A stretch of 64,000 bases of DNA. Origin: Flagellimonas zhangzhouensis (GTDB taxonomy: Bacteria; Bacteroidota; Bacteroidia; Flavobacteriales; Flavobacteriaceae). Where the stretch lies: contig NZ_FNKI01000002.1 in the NCBI RefSeq assembly GCF_900102925.1, forward strand, positions 930,001-994,000. Reading direction: 5' to 3'. A model generated the notes under the pieces. That model made no database searches, was not told the DNA's origin, and was given only the letters and a program-made list of their open reading frames with translations. Positions 25,509 to 36,785 of this stretch are shown in pieces; within the stretch, counting starts at the first letter, position 1; the number at the start of each line of letters is the position of its first letter. The translations under genes and the position numbers were made by a program.

Positions 25509-26551
25509 CAATATTTCTTTTTGATTTTCACCTCAAAAAGTTTGTTCCAGTTTTTACCTGTCACAAAAAAGGTTTCTCGTTCTGGGTGGTAGGCTACACC
25601 ATTGAGCACCGAATTGACTTTGTCCCATTCAGGACCTTTGTCCACTTGACTCTCTAGGCCGCCAAAGTTGATTACACCTTCAATAACCCCTGAAGATGCA
25701 TCAATGATCATCATACTTTGGTTTTGGTATACATTGGCGTATAATTTACCGGTAACATATTCCAGTTCGTTCGCCTTATTGAATATGGATTTGTTGGTTA
25801 CGGTTTCAATATGTCCTTTTTCGTCCAAAGTTTCTGGATCTAGCAACCAAATTTTTTCGGTTCCATCACTTTTATAAATCTTTTCACCATCGTTGCAGAG
25901 TCCCCAGCCTTCTTTGCTTTTACCATAGGTGAAGTTTTTGATTTTTTCGAAAGTGTTGATGTCATACACATAACCAAAACCACTTTGCCAAGTGAGTTGA
26001 TAAAGTTTATCGTTCATTATAGTAATGCCTTCTCCAAAAACGGTATTTTCCATATCAATTTTTTGAAGTACTTCACCAGTTTCAAAGTTTACCTTTCGAA
26101 TAGAGGAAGCTCCCTTTTTTCCTGTACTCTCATAAAGTACTCCATTATGAAACTCCAATCCTTGCGTATAGGCCTTGGGGTCGTGAGGGTAGGTGTTTAT
26201 AACTTCATAAGTGTACACTTCGGGGGAAGTGGAGGCCAATACCTTTATTTTTTTCTCAATTTCTACCGTTTGATCTTCTATTTTGAACTTAGCAGTTAAT
26301 GTTTTGTTTCCTAAAGTGGGTAGATTCATAGTGATTTTACCATTTTTTACAGGCAATTCCTTTCCATCTATATAATAATGTAGGTCGGAAATTTCGATAT
26401 TTTTTTTGTTTTGGAACGCTATTCCTACCTGATCATTTTGCTGTAAGGTTTTGTTCTCCAATTGAATGGCAAAATTTTTGGCAGGATCGGCACTGCCACC
26501 GCATCCCAAAAAGAAAATTAAGAGTCCTAAAAAAGAAAATAATTTCGTCAT
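25508..26551 (-). CDS. Glutaminyl-peptide cyclotransferase (beta-propeller type), lipoprotein
   Basis: A secreted enzyme that cyclises N-terminal Gln to pyroglutamate. The ATG at 26551 gives MTKLFSFLGLLIFFLGCGG, a lipoprotein signal with Cys at residue 17; another ATG at 26572 would add seven residues. The catalytic propeller (about 110-347) shows YPHDPKAYTQGLEFHNGVLY, ENTVFGEGITIMNDKLYQLT, ANELEYVTGKLYANVY and VLNGVAYHPE, all family signatures. Many proteins exported by Bacteroidota begin with pyroglutamate, which fits an exported cyclase. It is divergent from the SRP RNA. Confidence 0.9.
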   Translation of the reverse strand: MTKLFSFLGLLIFFLGCGGSADPAKNFAIQLENKTLQQNDQVGIAFQNKKNIEISDLHYYIDGKELPVKNGKITMNLPTLGNKTLTAKFKIEDQTVEIEKKIKVLASTSPEVYTYEVINTYPHDPKAYTQGLEFHNGVLYESTGKKGASSIRKVNFETGEVLQKIDMENTVFGEGITIMNDKLYQLTWQSGFGYVYDINTFEKIKNFTYGKSKEGWGLCNDGEKIYKSDGTEKIWLLDPETLDEKGHIETVTNKSIFNKANELEYVTGKLYANVYQNQSMMIIDASSGVIEGVINFGGLESQVDKGPEWDKVNSVLNGVAYHPERETFFVTGKNWNKLFEVKIKKKY

Positions 26552-26615
26552 CGTTCGTAATGCTTGTGTCATAACGGATTGTTCATGAATCTGTGAAATT
26601 AAGAATGAATTGGGA

Positions 26616-26645
26616 TTGCGACAAATTTAAAAGGTCGTATATTTG
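26616..26645 (+). promoter_or_regulatory. Promoter of SRP RNA
   Basis: TTG at 26616-26618, a 19-nt spacer, then TATATTTG at 26638-26645. This is a textbook Bacteroidota housekeeping promoter, ending 4-5 nt before the predicted RNA 5' end. Confidence 0.85.
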
Positions 26646-26648
26646 CAG

Positions 26649-26750
26649 TCGGCAAGTCCTACACGACCAGCTCCTGTAGAATCCCCCAGGGCGGGAACGC
26701 AGCAAGGGTATACGGTCGTAGCGGTGCGATGTAGGTAGCTTGCCTTTTTT
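26649..26750 (+). ncRNA. ffs: Signal recognition particle RNA, small bacterial type
   Basis: About 100 nt of 4.5S-type RNA. It contains the universally conserved SRP domain IV core, seen as CCCCAGGGCGGGAACGCAG with AGCAAGGGTA. The ends GGCAAG (26651-26656) and CTTGCC (26739-26744) pair to close the hairpin, and TTTTTTT at 26745-26751 terminates it. It binds Ffh to target nascent membrane proteins. A consensus promoter lies directly upstream. The exact ends are estimated from the stem and promoter. Confidence 0.93.
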
Positions 26751-26772
26751 TGTACCCAAAAATCAGATGATC

Positions 26773-27582
26773 ATGGATAAAAAAGTTGTACTGATCACAG
26801 GCGGTTCTTCAGGTATTGGTAAATCCATTGGAACATTTTTGACCGAAAAAGGATTTACTGTCTACGGTACTACGCGAAACCCAAAAAACTACCCCAATTT
26901 TGATGCTTTTGATTTGGTTCAATTGGATGTTAAAGATGTAGAAAGCATTCAAAAAGCCGTTTCAGAAGTTATTGCCAAAGAAGGCAGGTTGGATGTGTTG
27001 ATCAATAACGCAGGGGTGGGTATCACAGGTCCTATTGAAGAAACACCACACGAAGAGATACTTAATGTTTTTGATACCAATTTCCATGGTCCCATTCATG
27101 TGATGAAGGCTGTTCTGCCCCAAATGCGAAAACAGGGCAGTGGACTTATTATTAATGTGACTTCTATTGCAGGGTATATGGGATTGCCTTACCGTGGGTT
27201 TTATTCCGCCACCAAAGGTGCTTTGGGCCTGATTACTGAAGCACTACGTATGGAAGTGAAAGAGTTTGGGGTGAAAGTAACCAATGTTGCCCCTGGAGAT
27301 TTTGTGACAAATATTGCAGCTGGGCGATATCATGCTCCTGTTCTTGATGGTTCTGCCTATGAGGACAAGTATGCCCAGACCTTGGATGCCATCAATAATG
27401 ATGTGGATACAGGTGGAAATCCCATTCAAGTCGCGGAAAAGGTTTTTGCTATTATTCAGCAAAACAATCCTAAAGTACATAACCCAGTAGGAGCTTTTAT
27501 GCAGAAATTTTCACTAAAATTGAAGAGTTTGTTACCCGATAAAGTCTACGAAAAGTTGCTCCTCAACCATTATAAGTTGTAA
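26773..27582 (+). CDS. Short-chain dehydrogenase/reductase
   Basis: A classical SDR of 269 aa. The NAD(P) motif VLITGGSSGIGKSIGTFL is at about residues 5-22, NNAG appears in LDVLINNAGVGITGPIE, and the catalytic Ser-Tyr-Lys set is in NVTSIAGYMGLPYRGFYSATK. The substrate is unknown; the C-terminus is unlike FabG. The ATG at 26773 is favoured; ATG 26767 adds two residues, and an upstream TTG lies within the SRP RNA terminator. It stands between the SRP RNA and the transaldolase gene, with a 36-nt gap to the latter. Confidence 0.92.
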   Translation: MDKKVVLITGGSSGIGKSIGTFLTEKGFTVYGTTRNPKNYPNFDAFDLVQLDVKDVESIQKAVSEVIAKEGRLDVLINNAGVGITGPIEETPHEEILNVFDTNFHGPIHVMKAVLPQMRKQGSGLIINVTSIAGYMGLPYRGFYSATKGALGLITEALRMEVKEFGVKVTNVAPGDFVTNIAAGRYHAPVLDGSAYEDKYAQTLDAINNDVDTGGNPIQVAEKVFAIIQQNNPKVHNPVGAFMQKFSLKLKSLLPDKVYEKLLLNHYKL

Positions 27583-27618
27583 TTTTACACTTCTAAAGAA
27601 TCACTTAAATAGTTAGAA

Positions 27619-28275
27619 ATGAAGTTTTTTATTGATACAGCCAATCTTGATCAAATTAAAGAAGCTCAGGAGTTGGGTGTTTTGGATGGTGTAACAACCA
27701 ACCCATCGTTGATGGCAAAAGAAGGTATTACTGGAAAAGATAATATCTTAAAGCACTATGTAGACATCTGTAACATCGTAGATGGTGATGTTTCTGCTGA
27801 AGTGGTTTCTACTGATTTTGCTGGAATGGTGAAAGAAGGGGAGGAGCTTGCTGAATTGCATGAGCAAATCGTTGTAAAAGTTCCTATGATCAAAGATGGG
27901 GTAAAAGCATTGAAATATTTTTCAGATAACGGTATTCGTACCAACTGTACTTTAGTATTCTCTCCAGGACAGGCATTGTTGGCAGCTAAAGCTGGTGCCA
28001 ACTATGTGTCTCCATTCTTGGGTAGATTGGACGATATTTCAACTGACGGTTTGAACTTGATTTCTGAAATCAGATTGATCTATGACAACTACGGATTTGA
28101 AACTCAAATCTTGGCAGCATCCATTCGTCACACCATGCACGTTATCGATTGTGCTAAATTAGGTGCAGATGTTATGACAGGTCCATTGTCTTCTATCGAT
28201 GGTTTGTTGAAACACCCATTGACCGATATTGGTTTGGCCAAGTTCTTGGAAGATTACGCAAAAGGAAATTCTTAA
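27619..28275 (+). CDS. tal: Transaldolase, TalC/Fsa-type
   Basis: A small TIM-barrel aldolase (218 aa) of the pentose-phosphate pathway. It begins [20 protein letters not shown] with [14 protein letters not shown]. The Schiff-base Lys is in [12 protein letters not shown] (about residue 86), and [16 protein letters not shown] places Phe at the position where fructose-6-phosphate aldolases carry Tyr, so transaldolase activity is more likely than Fsa activity; that is inference from the family. It is followed by a clear terminator and preceded by an SDR gene. Confidence 0.92.
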   Translation: MKFFIDTANLDQIKEAQELGVLDGVTTNPSLMAKEGITGKDNILKHYVDICNIVDGDVSAEVVSTDFAGMVKEGEELAELHEQIVVKVPMIKDGVKALKYFSDNGIRTNCTLVFSPGQALLAAKAGANYVSPFLGRLDDISTDGLNLISEIRLIYDNYGFETQILAASIRHTMHVIDCAKLGADVMTGPLSSIDGLLKHPLTDIGLAKFLEDYAKGNS

Positions 28276-28299
28276 GAATAGGATTTTAAATAATATGAA

Positions 28300-28327
28300 A
28301 GCCCTGGATGAAAATTCAGGGTTTTTT
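28300..28327 (+). terminator. Terminator of tal
   Basis: The hairpin GCCCTGGAT-GAAA-ATTCAGGGT is followed by TTTTTTT. It lies 25 nt after the tal stop and 20 nt before the end of the convergent lipoprotein gene. Confidence 0.88.
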
Positions 28328-28346
28328 TATGCCTAAAAATTAACTA

Positions 28347-29735
28347 TTAAAGGGAAGTGTAAAGGTTGGCAAAACCATCAACCACAACAGAATCTTTAGT
28401 GATCACACACTTGTTGAGCCCGTCTATGATCATGGCCATTTGAATTTCTTTGAAATTCTCGCCATAGTACTGCTTTTCTTTATCCAAGCTGTACTCTTTC
28501 ATCAAATCTTGCCACTGTGGGTAACTGGTTCTTAAATTGATGCCCACAAAGTTGTAGTCTGGATATTTCTTTTCCAACTCAGCAATTTGCTGGCTCACCT
28601 TGCGGAAGTGTCTTTCCTGAGCAGCGGTCCAAAAATAGAATACGGTATTCTTCTTTTTATTGGTCACCTGTTTAATGGAAAGCTCGTTGTTATCCATATC
28701 CCTAAGGGACAAGTTGGGGATGGTGGTATTCGGCTGCAGGTTTTTGATGCCTTTATATAAAAGGTCTATTTCCTCTTTGTGTGCCTCATTTTTGGATAGG
28801 TTTCGGAACTTATCTATAAAAACAATAGCTTCATCGCTTGGATTGTGCACCTTAAGCAAGTAATCCATGGCGATGTTTCTAAACAAGATATCGCGAAGTT
28901 CGGTTTGTTGCACTACGCTGTCCACCATTGCCAATTTGTGGTTGTTGAAGTGCAAACGGTCGCCACCTACCTTTTTCTGTTCTTCCGAACAATTATCCGA
29001 GCAATACACATAAGACAAGTTTCCGAAGTGCCATTTCATAAAATCGAAATAGGGCTTCAAATAGGTAAGGTCCCTGTTGTCGAAATCCACATCGTTCCAA
29101 TAACTGTAAAAAGAATCGGGTAGATTATGGAATGCTTCCTCGCCTGTTTCTTTTTTGTGGTAATACGGATACTTTTCCTTAATAATATAAGTGTTGTAAT
29201 CAATGGATGCTTTGGCCATGGTATATTCCTTTGGAGAAAGGAAATTCTCAGGCTCAAAATCTTTTAAATGGTTGATTTGTATAGCGTGTAGTGAATCTAT
29301 TTTTTTGCTGAAAACTTCAGGGTCCAATTTGTAAAAATCCTGTACAATTGGTTCATCTTTCTCTTGAATCAAAAACAATTCAATCAAGAAGTTGTTGATA
29401 TCGCTTCCCTCTCCAGAATACACTAAAGATTCATCAAATTCAACGGTATTCAAACGCGCTAAAAGGCTATCACCTTCTTTCAAATATACATACTGAAGTT
29501 CAGGAGTGTGGTCAAAATGGTAAAGTCCTTCCTCAATGCCTTTTAAATCAAAAGTAAAGCGATTGTTTTTGTCCAGTTTTACAGAATCCACATAAGTATC
29601 GTTGTGGTAGAGTACCACATAATCACTGGTCGGATTAACGATTTCACCACCAAAAACAACGGATGATTGCTCTGCTGTTCGATCAGAGCAAGAAAGAATG
29701 GATAGTAAGGTGAAGCTGAGTAATAATCTTACCAT
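28347..29735 (-). CDS. Thioredoxin-fold lipoprotein lacking CXXC
   Basis: A 462-aa exported protein. The ATG at 29735 gives MVRLLLSFTLLSILSCSDRT with a lipobox Cys at residue 16; earlier in-frame ATGs would precede the signal. The N-terminal part resembles DUF4369-like domains (EGLYHFDHTPELQYVYLKEG). The C-terminal 120 residues have the TlpA thioredoxin-like fold (NTVFYFWTAAQERHFRKV, YNFVGINLRTSYPQW), but the usual CXXC position reads TAAQERH, so it cannot act as a dithiol reductase. It is a single gene converging on tal. Its function is unknown. Confidence 0.78.
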   Translation of the reverse strand: MVRLLLSFTLLSILSCSDRTAEQSSVVFGGEIVNPTSDYVVLYHNDTYVDSVKLDKNNRFTFDLKGIEEGLYHFDHTPELQYVYLKEGDSLLARLNTVEFDESLVYSGEGSDINNFLIELFLIQEKDEPIVQDFYKLDPEVFSKKIDSLHAIQINHLKDFEPENFLSPKEYTMAKASIDYNTYIIKEKYPYYHKKETGEEAFHNLPDSFYSYWNDVDFDNRDLTYLKPYFDFMKWHFGNLSYVYCSDNCSEEQKKVGGDRLHFNNHKLAMVDSVVQQTELRDILFRNIAMDYLLKVHNPSDEAIVFIDKFRNLSKNEAHKEEIDLLYKGIKNLQPNTTIPNLSLRDMDNNELSIKQVTNKKKNTVFYFWTAAQERHFRKVSQQIAELEKKYPDYNFVGINLRTSYPQWQDLMKEYSLDKEKQYYGENFKEIQMAMIIDGLNKCVITKDSVVVDGFANLYTSL

Positions 29736-29878
29736 ATGAGGGAAACCTTCCATTAGGCTACCAAATGTAAGCATACCGTTAAGCCAACTTTGTTAACGGG
29801 TCGTTAAAACTTGTTAAAGCGTAACAAAACACCGACCAATTTATGTGCTTATTAATTAGAAATCCGAAAGGTATTTAG

Positions 29879-32250
<2,372 letters not shown>

Positions 32251-32456
32251 CGTTTCTTTTTCTTAGTAATTCTCTCAAATTTAATGAATTGAATTTTTCA
32301 TTCCTGACAAATGTCATAAAAGCTTAATGTTAAGGTTTTGTTAAAAGAAATTTGTTAATGAAAATATGTGTCGGATTTTAAGAAAATGATGTATCTTATC
32401 GAAGTTTTTGGCAGTTAATCGTATAATTATACTAAAAGTCAGGTCCCAAAGATTAC

Positions 32457-33002
32457 ATGAAACCAACCAATTCCCTCATTACCAAGGCACTTTTTGCCCT
32501 ATTTTTCACCTCTTCTGTAGTCACTTTTGCGCAGTCCAACAATACGGATAAGGCGTTATTGTCCGAGTCTGGTGACATTGCCCATCATTCTATTTTGGCA
32601 GAGGCAGTAAGGGCTTCCGAACTTGGGGAATTGTTGAACAACTCTGGTCCTTTGACCATTTTTGCACCTTCTGATGCTGCTTTTGAGCGTTTTTCCAGTG
32701 ATAAAATCACCGAACTCATCAATGCCGAAGACAAGACCGCATTAAAAACACTGTTAACGTATCACATTGTTGCAGGTCAGCTAACTGCCAGTAGAATACT
32801 TCGCGCCATGTGCAGAGGAAATGGTACGGCCAGTTTTACTACGGTTCAAGGTAAAAAGTTAACAGCCCACATGGAAGGTTATGATATCGTCCTGACCGAC
32901 CCCGTTGGAAACAGGGCAAAGATTACTACCGCAGACCGAAATCTAAAAAATGACGGCATTATCCACGAGATAGATAGCGTTATTTTACCTGCTCAGATGT
33001 AA
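32457..33002 (+). CDS. Fasciclin (FAS1) domain secreted protein
   Basis: A 181-aa exported protein with one FAS1 adhesion domain. The signal peptide spans about residues 1-25 (ending VVTFAQSN). FAS1 landmarks are GPLTIFAPSDAAFERF, TLLTYHIVAGQLTA, KLTAHMEGYDIVLTD and NDGIIHEIDSVILP. Such domains mediate cell-surface or protein-protein adhesion. The upstream region contains the perfect palindrome GTATAATTATAC at 32421-32432. The gene converges on pheT with a 6-nt gap. Confidence 0.9.
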   Translation: MKPTNSLITKALFALFFTSSVVTFAQSNNTDKALLSESGDIAHHSILAEAVRASELGELLNNSGPLTIFAPSDAAFERFSSDKITELINAEDKTALKTLLTYHIVAGQLTASRILRAMCRGNGTASFTTVQGKKLTAHMEGYDIVLTDPVGNRAKITTADRNLKNDGIIHEIDSVILPAQM

Positions 33003-33008
33003 TTATAA

Positions 33009-35414
33009 TTAGCGAAGTTCCGCTCCCAATTCGTTTTGATATTGGGAAAGCAGTTTACCCATTATCTTATCGATTTGCTTGTCTGTCAAGGTTTTGGTTT
33101 TGTCCATTAAGGTGAAACTTACGGCATATGATTTTTTACCTTCAGGAAGGTTTTTGCCTTTATAAACATCGAATAAATTCACCTTCTTCAAGAGCTTTTT
33201 CTCTGTTTTCCAAGCAATGTCATATACTTTTTGGAATGAAGTTGACTCATCCAACAACAGCGCAAAATCACGAGTTACTTCAGGGAATTTTGGAATTTCC
33301 TTGAAGACTACGTTGGTAGTGCTGATGGAAGCTAAAATTGCATCCCAATCAAAATCAGCAAAAAACACCTCTTGTTTAATATCGAAATTCTTCAGTTCAC
33401 TTTTGCTTACTAGTCCAAAGGAAACCAAAGGTTTATTCTTCAAGGTGCATTGTAGGCCTTCGGCAAAAGAAGCATCCGACAACGGACTTGTTTCATAATT
33501 GTTGATACCCAAGCGCTCCAAAACATTTTCAACAATTCCTTTTAAAAAGAAAAAGTCTGTTTTTCTTGAAGCAACTGTCCAGCTGTCACTGTTGTGGTCA
33601 CCTGTAATAAAAACGGAAAGGTGTTGTTTCTCGTCATGGCCTTCATTGCTTTTGTGGTAGGTTTTACCAAATTCAAACAATTTAAGGTCGTTTTTCTGTC
33701 TGTTGTGGTTATAGCTCACGGATTGAAGACCTGATTGCAACATGGAAGTTCGCAATACAGATAAATCGGAACTTAATGGGTTCAACATTTCAACGGCATC
33801 CTCAGTTTTAAAATCAGCAGACACTAAACTATTGGTCATGATTTCAAAAAAGCCCATGGCAGCCAAGGTGTTTCCTGTAACGTGCTGCACACGCAGGTTT
33901 TCGAACCTCGATGTTTTGGCAATGGATGCGTTCAGTTTTTCTTTAAAGTCGATATTGTTATATCCGTAAACCCTTAGAATCTCTTCGATAACATCCACTT
34001 CGCGGGTAACATCCACACGGTAATGTGGAATGGTAAGTCCCAAACCAGATTCTGTTACATTATTGATTTTGATCTCCAAAGAGGACAAAATGGACTTTAT
34101 GGTGTCCCTTGGGATTTCTTGTCCGATCAACGAATTTATTTTATCGAAGGTTAGAAAGACTTGTCTCTCTTTTGGTTTTACTGGGAACAGATCCACGATT
34201 TCCGAAGTAACATATCCGCCTGCAATTTCTCTGATCAACAAAGCTGCCCTTTTAAGGGCATATTTGGTTACATCGATATCAATTCCACGCTCAAAACGGA
34301 AAGAGGCATCCGTATTTAATCCGTGGCGCTTGGCTGTTTTTCTAATGGATACTGGGTCAAAATAGGCACTTTCCAAGAAAATGGACGTTGTATGTTCTGT
34401 TACCCCACTATTGATTCCACCAAAAACCCCAGCAATACACATGGGTTTTTCGGCATCACAAATCATAAGGTCGTCTTCGTGCAGTTCGCGTTCCACATCA
34501 TCCAATGTTGTAAACTTAGTGCCCGTTGGCAAGGTTTTCACCTCAACTTTGTTTCCTTTTATTTTAGCAGCATCAAAAGCATGCAATGGCTGACCCAATT
34601 CGTGCAACACGTAGTTGGTTACATCCACGACATTGTTAATAGGGGATAACCCAATCGCTTTTAATCTATTCTTTAACCAATCTGGAGAATCCTGTACAAT
34701 AATATTGCTAATGGTAACACCACAATATCTTGGCGCCAAATCGGCGTCCATTACCTCTACATCAATTTTTAAAGAGCGGTTATCGATGGAAAAATTACTT
34801 GTTGATGGAGTAACTAATTCTTTTGAAATTTCTTTTTGCTCCAATCCAGCTTTCAAATCCCTGGCTACACCAAAATGACTCATGGCGTCTGCGCGGTTAG
34901 GCGTAAGCCCTATTTCAAAAACTTGGTCATTTTCAACATCAAAAACATTGGAACAGGGTGTTCCAGGAACCAACTCTTCATTGAGCACCATAATACCATC
35001 ATGACTGCTACCAATTCCGATTTCGTCCTCGGCACAAATCATCCCTTGGCTTTCCTCCCCGCGAATTTTCCCTTTTTTAATGACCCAAGATTCACCTTCA
35101 GCCGTATAAAGGGTAGTTCCGATGGTTGCAACGGGTACTTTTTGTCCAGCGGCAACATTTGGGGCACCACAAACAATTTGCAGCGGGGTTTCTTGCCCCA
35201 CATCCACGGTGGTTAATTTTAATCGGTCCGCATTGGGGTGTTGCTCGCAAGTCAATACATGGCCTACCACAATTCCTTTTAAACCGCCTTTCACCGATTC
35301 AAAATTGGTGATGCCTTCAACTTCCAGACCTAAATCCGTTAAAAGTTCACCTGTTTTTTGTGCATCCCAATCAATTTGCAAAAATTGCTTCAACCAGTTG
35401 TAAGAAATCTTCAT
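33009..35414 (-). CDS. pheT: Phenylalanine--tRNA ligase subunit beta
   Basis: The 801-aa beta subunit of the alpha2-beta2 class II synthetase. It starts MKISYNWLKQFLQIDWD and has the tRNA-binding OB domain (GLKGIVVGHVLTCEQHPNAD), the B3/B4 editing domain (VDVTNYVLHELGQPLHAFD) and the C-terminal anticodon-binding FDX domain (FPEVTRDFALLLDES, FTLMDKTKTLTD). pheS is not adjacent. A promoter candidate reads TTG at 35462-35464 and TATATTTG at 35434-35441 on the minus strand with a 20-nt spacer. Confidence 0.97.
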   Translation of the reverse strand: MKISYNWLKQFLQIDWDAQKTGELLTDLGLEVEGITNFESVKGGLKGIVVGHVLTCEQHPNADRLKLTTVDVGQETPLQIVCGAPNVAAGQKVPVATIGTTLYTAEGESWVIKKGKIRGEESQGMICAEDEIGIGSSHDGIMVLNEELVPGTPCSNVFDVENDQVFEIGLTPNRADAMSHFGVARDLKAGLEQKEISKELVTPSTSNFSIDNRSLKIDVEVMDADLAPRYCGVTISNIIVQDSPDWLKNRLKAIGLSPINNVVDVTNYVLHELGQPLHAFDAAKIKGNKVEVKTLPTGTKFTTLDDVERELHEDDLMICDAEKPMCIAGVFGGINSGVTEHTTSIFLESAYFDPVSIRKTAKRHGLNTDASFRFERGIDIDVTKYALKRAALLIREIAGGYVTSEIVDLFPVKPKERQVFLTFDKINSLIGQEIPRDTIKSILSSLEIKINNVTESGLGLTIPHYRVDVTREVDVIEEILRVYGYNNIDFKEKLNASIAKTSRFENLRVQHVTGNTLAAMGFFEIMTNSLVSADFKTEDAVEMLNPLSSDLSVLRTSMLQSGLQSVSYNHNRQKNDLKLFEFGKTYHKSNEGHDEKQHLSVFITGDHNSDSWTVASRKTDFFFLKGIVENVLERLGINNYETSPLSDASFAEGLQCTLKNKPLVSFGLVSKSELKNFDIKQEVFFADFDWDAILASISTTNVVFKEIPKFPEVTRDFALLLDESTSFQKVYDIAWKTEKKLLKKVNLFDVYKGKNLPEGKKSYAVSFTLMDKTKTLTDKQIDKIMGKLLSQYQNELGAELR

Positions 35415-35433
35415 ACCCCATTTTTAGAGGGGA

Positions 35434-35464
35434 CAAATATATAACAATAGGGGAACAGATTCAA
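35434..35464 (-). promoter_or_regulatory. pheT promoter
   Basis: On the minus strand TTG (35464-35462), a 20-nt spacer and an exact TATATTTG (35441-35434) match the Bacteroidota consensus, 19 nt before the pheT ATG. The leader contains a possible short CCCC/GGGG stem. Confidence 0.72.
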
Positions 35465-35543
35465 CGTTTAAAACGACCTTAGGGCGTATGCTTTTGTTAG
35501 TTTTAAATCGGATTTGCTACTTTTAGGAAAAATCTTTCATTAT

Positions 35544-36779
35544 ATGAAACATATTTGGTTGGCTATCACCTGTTTATTCACGGTTTTAATCTCATGTAAA
35601 AATGAAGGTAAAATAGAATTGGCCGAAGGGGATTGGTTGGGAGAAATAGAAGTATCCGAATCTCAAAAGTTGCCTTTTCAGTTTACGGTGACCAAAACAG
35701 GCGAAGGAAGTTATGTTATGAAAATGTACAATGACGAAGAAGAGGTGGTCGTGGATGAATTTACATTTAATGGAGATTCCATTGATATTCGGATGCCTAT
35801 TTTTGAAGGACATATTTCAGGTACATTTACTCAAAACCAAATTAAAGGAGAGTTTATTGAGGAAGGAAAAGAGCGAAGAGTGCCCTTTGAAGCTAATTTT
35901 GGTGTAAAAGATCGCTTTGTGGTTAAGGAAGATGCCAAAGTGAATATTTCGGGAATTTGGGAAACCTATTTTAATGTAAACACAGAAGGGGAATATCCTG
36001 CCAAAGGCATTTTTATGCAAAATGGGAATGAAATAAAAGGGACGTTCCGAACCAACACAGGGGATTACCGCTACTTGGACGGTGTTGTTTCTGGCGACAG
36101 CATGAAACTTTCCGCTTTTGATGGCTCCCATGTGTTTTTGTTCTTAGCTAAAGTCACCGATAGCACACTTGACGGCAAGTTTTACTCTGGTAAGCATAGT
36201 GTACAAGAGTTTTTAGGTGCCAGAAACGAGGCATTCGAACTTCCTGATTCTGACCAATTGACCTTTTTAAGGGAGGGCTATGATAAATTCGACTTTTCTT
36301 TCCCTGATCCTTCGGGCACGAAAATGGACATGTCCAACCCAAGGTTTAAGGATAAGGTAGTATTGGTGCAGATTATGGGCACCTGGTGCACCAATTGTTT
36401 GGATGAGACCCGTTTTTATGTGGATTATTTAAAAAAGCATCCAGATTTGGATTTGGAAATGGTAGGCTTGGCGTTTGAATATGCCAAAACTGAAGAAAAA
36501 GCTTTTGAAGGAATTAAAAGACTTAAAGAAAGGGAAGATGTGCCCTACCCAATATTATTGGCGCAATACGGAACTTCAAACAAGCAATTGGCCAATGATA
36601 AACTGCCCATGTTGAATCACATTTTGTCTTATCCAACTACCATTTACATTGATAAAAATGGGGAAGTGCGTAAGATTCATACAGGATTCAATGGTCCTGC
36701 TACGGGTGAAAAATTTGAGGAATTCAAGGTGAAATTCAATCAAACCATCGAAGAATTGACTGGGCAAGAAATAGGTTAG
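35544..36779 (+). CDS. TlpA-like thioredoxin-fold lipoprotein
   Basis: A 411-aa exported protein. The ATG at 35544 gives MKHIWLAITCLFTVLISCKN with a lipobox Cys at residue 18; an upstream in-frame start would disturb it. Residues about 25-250 are beta-rich substrate-binding-like modules (GDWLGEIEVSESQKLPFQF, NISGIWETYFNVNTEGEYPA). The C-terminal domain is thioredoxin-like with an intact active site MGTWCTNCLDETRF (CTNC), so it can exchange disulfides in the periplasm. A possible promoter is TTG at 35494-35496 with TACTTTTA at 35518-35525. It converges on leuB. Confidence 0.88.
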   Translation: MKHIWLAITCLFTVLISCKNEGKIELAEGDWLGEIEVSESQKLPFQFTVTKTGEGSYVMKMYNDEEEVVVDEFTFNGDSIDIRMPIFEGHISGTFTQNQIKGEFIEEGKERRVPFEANFGVKDRFVVKEDAKVNISGIWETYFNVNTEGEYPAKGIFMQNGNEIKGTFRTNTGDYRYLDGVVSGDSMKLSAFDGSHVFLFLAKVTDSTLDGKFYSGKHSVQEFLGARNEAFELPDSDQLTFLREGYDKFDFSFPDPSGTKMDMSNPRFKDKVVLVQIMGTWCTNCLDETRFYVDYLKKHPDLDLEMVGLAFEYAKTEEKAFEGIKRLKEREDVPYPILLAQYGTSNKQLANDKLPMLNHILSYPTTIYIDKNGEVRKIHTGFNGPATGEKFEEFKVKFNQTIEELTGQEIG

Positions 36780-36785
36780 AAGTTT

